64,000 bases of DNA from Maridesulfovibrio sp. Its GTDB lineage: Bacteria; Desulfobacterota; Desulfovibrionia; Desulfovibrionales; Desulfovibrionaceae. The notes below the pieces were generated by a model that saw only the letters and a list, made by a program, of their open reading frames with translations, was not told the DNA's origin and did no database searches. Shown here one piece after another: positions 60,103 to 64,000 of the stretch; positions within the stretch are counted from its first letter, which is position 1, and every line of letters starts with the position of its first letter. The stretch spans positions 1,989,501-2,053,500 of the forward strand of contig NZ_OY762999.1 of NCBI RefSeq assembly GCF_963666665.1, written 5' to 3'. A program made the position numbers and the translations under genes.

Positions 60103-60645
60103 ATGCACAAAGCCGCTCAAGCATACCTTTCAACTCAGGTCCATACCACTTCCAAGGGTGAACTTCTCATCATGCTTTATGATGCTGCAATCAAATTCAT
60201 GAAGCAGGCCAAAGTGAAAATCAATGAGAAGGATTATGCTGCGAAAGGAATTCTTATTTCCAAAGCCATTGAAGTTATTTCTGAACTTACCGCCAGCTTA
60301 AACAAGGAAAAAGGCGGAGAACTGGCAGAAAACCTCAGCAGGCTCTATATTTATTGTAACACCAGACTGCTGCAGGCTAACCTGAAAATGGATACAGAAA
60401 AACTTGATGAAGTTATCAGGATTATAGACGGCATTGCTTCCGCTTACCGGGAAATTATTCCCACGCAAGAAGCTCAGGCTGCAGTTCCCCTGCAGACAAC
60501 TGCGACCGCCAGCAGTGGCACAACCAACGTAAACCGCAGCTTTGTAAACGATGCAGGCTACGGAATGCCCAAAGCACATAATATGCCCGCCCCTAACGCC
60601 ATGCGCTTGAAAAAGGCAGCAAACGCATACGGAGGCGGAGCATAA
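60103..60645 (+). CDS. fliS: Flagellar export chaperone FliS with C-terminal extension
   Basis: 180 residues. The first 125 are FliS (AAQAYLSTQVHTTSKGELLIMLYDAAIKFMKQA; LNKEKGGELAENLSRLYIYC), the cytoplasmic chaperone that holds the flagellin C-terminus before export. About 50 further residues rich in Ala, Thr, Asn, Gly and Pro form an unusual disordered tail. AGGAGG ribosome binding site; a terminator follows. Confidence 0.95.
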   Translation: MHKAAQAYLSTQVHTTSKGELLIMLYDAAIKFMKQAKVKINEKDYAAKGILISKAIEVISELTASLNKEKGGELAENLSRLYIYCNTRLLQANLKMDTEKLDEVIRIIDGIASAYREIIPTQEAQAAVPLQTTATASSGTTNVNRSFVNDAGYGMPKAHNMPAPNAMRLKKAANAYGGGA

Positions 60646-60684
60646 CGAATCAACCGACATTTGCTCCTGATAATACGATAAGAC

Positions 60685-60713
60685 AAGCCCCTGCTTAGGC
60701 AGGGGCTTTTTTA
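60685..60713 (+). terminator. Rho-independent terminator after fliS
   Basis: AAGCCCCTGC-TTAG-GCAGGGGCTT (60685-60708) followed by TTTT. Confidence 0.94.
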
Positions 60714-60780
60714 TGAATTAAGGTAAGATAAGAACAGCCCCTCTTTACTTAACACCGTGTATCTGTCATCTATTTCTATC

Positions 60781-61866
60781 ATGGAAGAAGACAGAATCAG
60801 ATTACTTCAGGTCTCCCCCTCACTGGGATTGGGAGGCACTGAAAAAGTCATGCAATCATTTGCAGTCAATCTGGACAGGAAAATTTTTCACACTGCGATC
60901 TATTCTCCCTCCAACGGCCCCCGGGGAAAACTTATCCGTGAGCAGGGAATAGAAACCTTTGTGGGAACTGATCTGCTCACCGTCCTCGATAGATTCCAAC
61001 CACATGTCGTCCACATCCATCGTGCAGGCTGGGCCGAACCGGGGTCTCTGCGCCCTTTTAAATTAGCCAAAATTCCTGTTTTGGTTGAAACAAATGTGTT
61101 CGGACATCATGACCCGAGCCCCGAAGGACAACTAATTGACCGGCACCTTTTCGTTTCCCATTTCTGTGCTAAACGATATGCGGCAGTTAATTCCATACCT
61201 GCAGTGGAGCCGAAGTATTCCGTACTATACAATCCGGTAGACACCGATTTCTTTCTTAAAAGATGTCCGCATGGGCGAAAAATACCCACAAATTCGTTCG
61301 GAAGAATTTCCCGCGCAGACAAAGGCAAATGGTCGTCACTTGCTCTTGATTTCCTGCCGATCTTGAAAGAACAGGTAAAAAATCAAAAGCTGGAGCCATT
61401 CCAATACCGAATCATCGGTGGAATACCTGAAGCTGAAAATTATGTCGCTGACCATAATCTGGAAGATTTAGTTTATTTTCTCCCCCCGATACTGACTGAC
61501 AGCGAAATTGCCGAATTTCTAAATTCCATAAGCTTTCTGGTTCATGCCAATGATACAGGGGAATCTTTCGGACTAGTCATTGCCGAGGCCATGGCTGCTG
61601 GACTTCCTGTCATAACCCATCCCAGCAAAGAAATGCGGGATAACGCACAATTGGAACTTGTCGACCATGGCAAGACCGGCTTTGTTGCCCGCAATACCCA
61701 AGAGTTTGCGCAGTACGTCCGCTTTTTGTTAACCAATCCACAGGAAGCACGAAAAATGGGAGAAAACGGACGGGCGAAAGCAGCTAAACTATTTCGTGCA
61801 CAAGACATAGCATCTAAACTAGGCAATATTTATCTGGACCTGCTCAAAATGAAAAAAGCCATTTAA
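60781..61866 (+). CDS. Glycosyltransferase, GT4 family (GT-B fold)
   Basis: 361 residues from ATG 60781 (an in-frame GTG lies at 60757; neither has a clear ribosome binding site). N-terminal half begins LLQVSPSLGLGGTEKVM; the C-terminal half has the nucleotide-sugar site NDTGESFGLVIAEAMAAGLPVITH. Retaining transferase of sugars from a nucleotide donor, cytoplasmic. Located between the filament genes and another glycosyltransferase, so flagellin is a plausible acceptor. Confidence 0.9.
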   Translation: MEEDRIRLLQVSPSLGLGGTEKVMQSFAVNLDRKIFHTAIYSPSNGPRGKLIREQGIETFVGTDLLTVLDRFQPHVVHIHRAGWAEPGSLRPFKLAKIPVLVETNVFGHHDPSPEGQLIDRHLFVSHFCAKRYAAVNSIPAVEPKYSVLYNPVDTDFFLKRCPHGRKIPTNSFGRISRADKGKWSSLALDFLPILKEQVKNQKLEPFQYRIIGGIPEAENYVADHNLEDLVYFLPPILTDSEIAEFLNSISFLVHANDTGESFGLVIAEAMAAGLPVITHPSKEMRDNAQLELVDHGKTGFVARNTQEFAQYVRFLLTNPQEARKMGENGRAKAAKLFRAQDIASKLGNIYLDLLKMKKAI

Positions 61867-61869
61867 GCC

Positions 61870-63054
61870 ATGACTCACATCTTTGATTTATACTCGGAAC
61901 AGATTTTATCCTACCGCCTTTCAGGACAGGAACCTGAAGAGCTGAAGCTACTTGCGGCAACTCCGGAAGAAACGGCCCAAAAACACCTGAGTTTCGCCTC
62001 ACGGCGTAATACCGACACCATCATCCTTTTCGGTGCAGGCAATGGTTTGCTGGCAAAAGCGCTGGCGGAAAACAAAAAAACAAATCAAGAGCTCTTGATC
62101 TGTGATCTTTATCCTGAACATATTAGAACGCTTACGCAAAATAAATTAGACCAATCTCACGAAAACTGCATTCTGCTGACCGACTCATCAGTCTGGGCAA
62201 TACTACTGCTCCTCATTCAAAACGGATACTCTGCCTCAGAATCTCATCTGATTCTCAATCCGGGGCTGGATGGTAAAAGCAAAAACAAACACCAAAACCT
62301 GCAAAAACTATTTTCCGGGAGCAAACAGGTATCCATCCCAACACAACCTTTGCCCTGCAAAATTTCTGCAGCGGCAATCCTCAGCCCTGATGAACCTCAG
62401 CTTGAAGACTTCATAAGACATTTCCCTGACTGGATTACTGAGATTATTTTGGTATGGGATTGTATAGAGTCAGCACCTGTCCCGAAGCTTCAAAGATTTC
62501 ACCGGGCCGAAATTATTAATATTCACCATCCCCTTGATGCTGATTTTTCAGCACAGCGCAACCGCATGCTGAAAAATTGTTCCGGCGAATGGATCATATA
62601 TCTTGATGCTGACGAAAGGTTGCATCCTGAAAGTTGGGATGAAATAAGATTGATGACATCCTGCGAGGCGTGTAATGGATGGTACTTTCCACGGATGACA
62701 TTTTATCCTGACCAGAATCATTGCCGCATCGGCTACGGGCTTTGGCCGGACCTGCAACTCAGGCTTTTTAAAAACAACTGTAATCTCAGATTCGTAAATA
62801 AAATTCACGAGCAATTAACCGGATTACAGGGAGCATCCGGCATCCTAATGGACATTCCGATTCATCATCTAACTCATCTTTTGAAGAGCAGGGAAAAAAT
62901 TGAATCTAAACTGGAAAACTTCAATCTTTCGACCGGCGGCCATTTCAGCCATCAGCTTGGCAGTGAATTACCAAGCATTGCAAATAATTTGCTTAGCCCC
63001 CGAAAAGAGAGGAAAGTAGGTCCATTGCTGCTTCCGGACATTTGTATGTCATAA
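61870..63054 (+). CDS. Two-domain glycosyltransferase with GT2-like C-terminal domain
   Basis: 394 residues, starting 4 bases after the GT4 stop. The first 165 residues form a Rossmann-like domain (TIILFGAGNGLLAKALAE; LLICDLYPEHI) like the N-terminal part of Maf/DUF115 flagellin glycosylation proteins. Residues about 170-340 are a GT-A domain of WaaE type: SAQRNRMLKNCSGEWIIYLDADERL, with DADE as metal/nucleotide site, then LWPDLQLRLFKN and FVNKIHEQL. Together with the neighbour it probably builds or transfers a flagellin glycan. Confidence 0.82.
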   Translation: MTHIFDLYSEQILSYRLSGQEPEELKLLAATPEETAQKHLSFASRRNTDTIILFGAGNGLLAKALAENKKTNQELLICDLYPEHIRTLTQNKLDQSHENCILLTDSSVWAILLLLIQNGYSASESHLILNPGLDGKSKNKHQNLQKLFSGSKQVSIPTQPLPCKISAAAILSPDEPQLEDFIRHFPDWITEIILVWDCIESAPVPKLQRFHRAEIINIHHPLDADFSAQRNRMLKNCSGEWIIYLDADERLHPESWDEIRLMTSCEACNGWYFPRMTFYPDQNHCRIGYGLWPDLQLRLFKNNCNLRFVNKIHEQLTGLQGASGILMDIPIHHLTHLLKSREKIESKLENFNLSTGGHFSHQLGSELPSIANNLLSPRKERKVGPLLLPDICMS

Positions 63055-63141
63055 TGTTTATATACAATTGGCATTGCCTAACAGTATAAAATTTATTAGG
63101 TCTGACCGAAATATTCAGACAAACAGCTTCAAGGATTTAAT

Positions 63142-64000
63142 ATGAAAGTTACTTGTCCCGAGTGCGATTTCAGCAGTGAAATTCCGGAAGATAAAATTCC
63201 GGCAACTGCCCAGCTTGCCACCTGTCCAAAGTGTCAGGCCAAGTTCAAATTCAGAGACTTTGAAGGGGAAAGCGACCCGGTTCCGGGATTAGCTCCGGAA
63301 GATATCAGCCATCCTGCCCCTGAAGAAGAAGGTTATCAGGATGCTGCAGCCTATGCTCAACAACATGCACAGGAACAGCAGCCCGAAGGATTCGGCGATG
63401 AACAGCCCCTTCCTTATGATGAACAATTCAACCAGCAGCCTGAAACGATCCAAGAGGAAAAGATTCAGGAAGAGAAGTCAGATATCTGGCAGCGTCTTGA
63501 CTCCATGAAACCAGAAGAGGACCTTCATGAGGAAGATCACGGCTATGAGACTGAAAGCTACAGCGAAGAGAACGAAGTTCCGTTCGAAAATCTGGAAAAA
63601 TACGGTTTTTTTCCCGGCCTTTTCCTGACCATCAAACAGGTAATCCTTTCTCCGGCCACTTTCTTTAGGGGCATGCCGCTCAAGGGTTTTCTGATGCCAC
63701 TGTTCTTTTTTGTCATTCTGGCTGAATTTCAGGAAATCTGTAATTTTATCTGGGCTATGACCGGGGTTGACACTTCAATGGGTGCCGATGTCGGAAGAAT
63801 TATGAACGATTCCATGATCGCAGACTCTCTGAAGGATGGAACCGGACCAGCCCTCATGTCCCTGCTCCTTTATCCGCTCATGCTGGCAGGAATTAGTTTT
63901 CCGCTGATCGGCATGACCCACATTCTGCTCATGATCTTCGGAGCAGGAGAACGCGGTTATCAGGCTACTTTCAGGGCAACCACATACTCATATGCCCCGA
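63142..64000 (+). CDS. Zinc-ribbon / Yip1-like membrane protein (3' end outside window)
   Basis: 286 codons are visible. N-terminal zinc ribbon (MKVTCPECDF; CPKCQAKFKF: Cys5, Cys8, Cys28, Cys31), an acidic Gln/Glu-rich linker (about 45-150), then membrane helices of a Yip1-type domain (FLTIKQVILSPATFFRGMP; FLMPLFFFVILAEF; LMSLLLYPLMLAGI). Such proteins occur in delta-proteobacteria; function unknown. AAGGA ribosome binding site at 63131-63135. The 87-base gap before it has no terminator. Confidence 0.85.
   Translation, partial: MKVTCPECDFSSEIPEDKIPATAQLATCPKCQAKFKFRDFEGESDPVPGLAPEDISHPAPEEEGYQDAAAYAQQHAQEQQPEGFGDEQPLPYDEQFNQQPETIQEEKIQEEKSDIWQRLDSMKPEEDLHEEDHGYETESYSEENEVPFENLEKYGFFPGLFLTIKQVILSPATFFRGMPLKGFLMPLFFFVILAEFQEICNFIWAMTGVDTSMGADVGRIMNDSMIADSLKDGTGPALMSLLLYPLMLAGISFPLIGMTHILLMIFGAGERGYQATFRATTYSYAP

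Noticed and set aside
1..64000. CRISPR arrays, tRNA, rRNA, insertion sequences, integrases
   Set aside because: Read for regular direct repeats, tRNA-like cloverleafs and transposase or integrase frames; none was found.

Overview
The window reads as chromosomal DNA from a marine, flagellated Desulfovibrio-type sulfate reducer (Desulfovibrionaceae, Maridesulfovibrio-like). That placement is an inference from moderate GC, dense GA-rich ribosome binding sites, the gene families present (small cysteine-rich YkgJ proteins, a wealth of TPR and two-component proteins, short flagellin) and the core gene order. No rRNA, tRNA, CRISPR array, transposase, integrase or phage gene was found.

Layout. 1-3400: the tail of a ferredoxin gene, then small cysteine-rich, TPR and membrane proteins. 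3627-5276: phosphoglucomutase. 5358-17070 (minus strand): one eight-gene chemosensory cluster, in transcription order a degenerate GGDEF-TPR protein, a lytic transglycosylase, CheW, CheR-TPR, CheW, CheA-REC, CheB and a REC-PAS-HK-REC-Hpt hybrid kinase. Its core has the gene content and order of Pseudomonas Wsp-type (ACF class) systems but contains no chemoreceptor. The divergent gene at 17448 encodes a membrane-segment-free protein made of two Cache-like repeats and is the best local candidate for the missing input. 19698-24478: a small cysteine protein, an Lrp/AsnC regulator facing a 45-codon ORF with a long-loop hairpin, an AraC regulator with an EamA transporter, and panC. 24605-27924: metK behind a structured leader, CaiE, a histidine-rich metal-binding protein and a conserved hypothetical.

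28118-33182 is the most accessory-looking stretch: an AT-rich KAP-family NTPase gene sits between two near-identical terminators, followed by tiny membrane proteins (one of 25 residues) and a ParB-like/SPL-like radical SAM pair. 33386-39381 holds a second-type EF-G, membrane proteins (one apparently frameshifted in an A-run), KatG and a small secreted protein.

39595-56996 is core: plsC, RNase J, an FAH-family hydrolase, rpsB-tsf, pyrH-frr-uppS, then cdsA-dxr-rseP-tsaB. Between uppS and cdsA, which are commonly adjacent in bacteria, lies a 5.5 kb block: a four-gene operon whose products are all predicted to be exported (two lipoproteins and two signal-peptide proteins of unknown function) plus a convergent GAF/HD-GYP phosphodiesterase.

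57088-63054 is a flagellar filament block: flagellin behind a FliA-type promoter and a leader with a CsrA-like GGA hairpin, then fliD-fliS behind a clear sigma-54 promoter, then two glycosyltransferases that may glycosylate flagellin. The window ends inside a zinc-ribbon/Yip1-like membrane protein gene.
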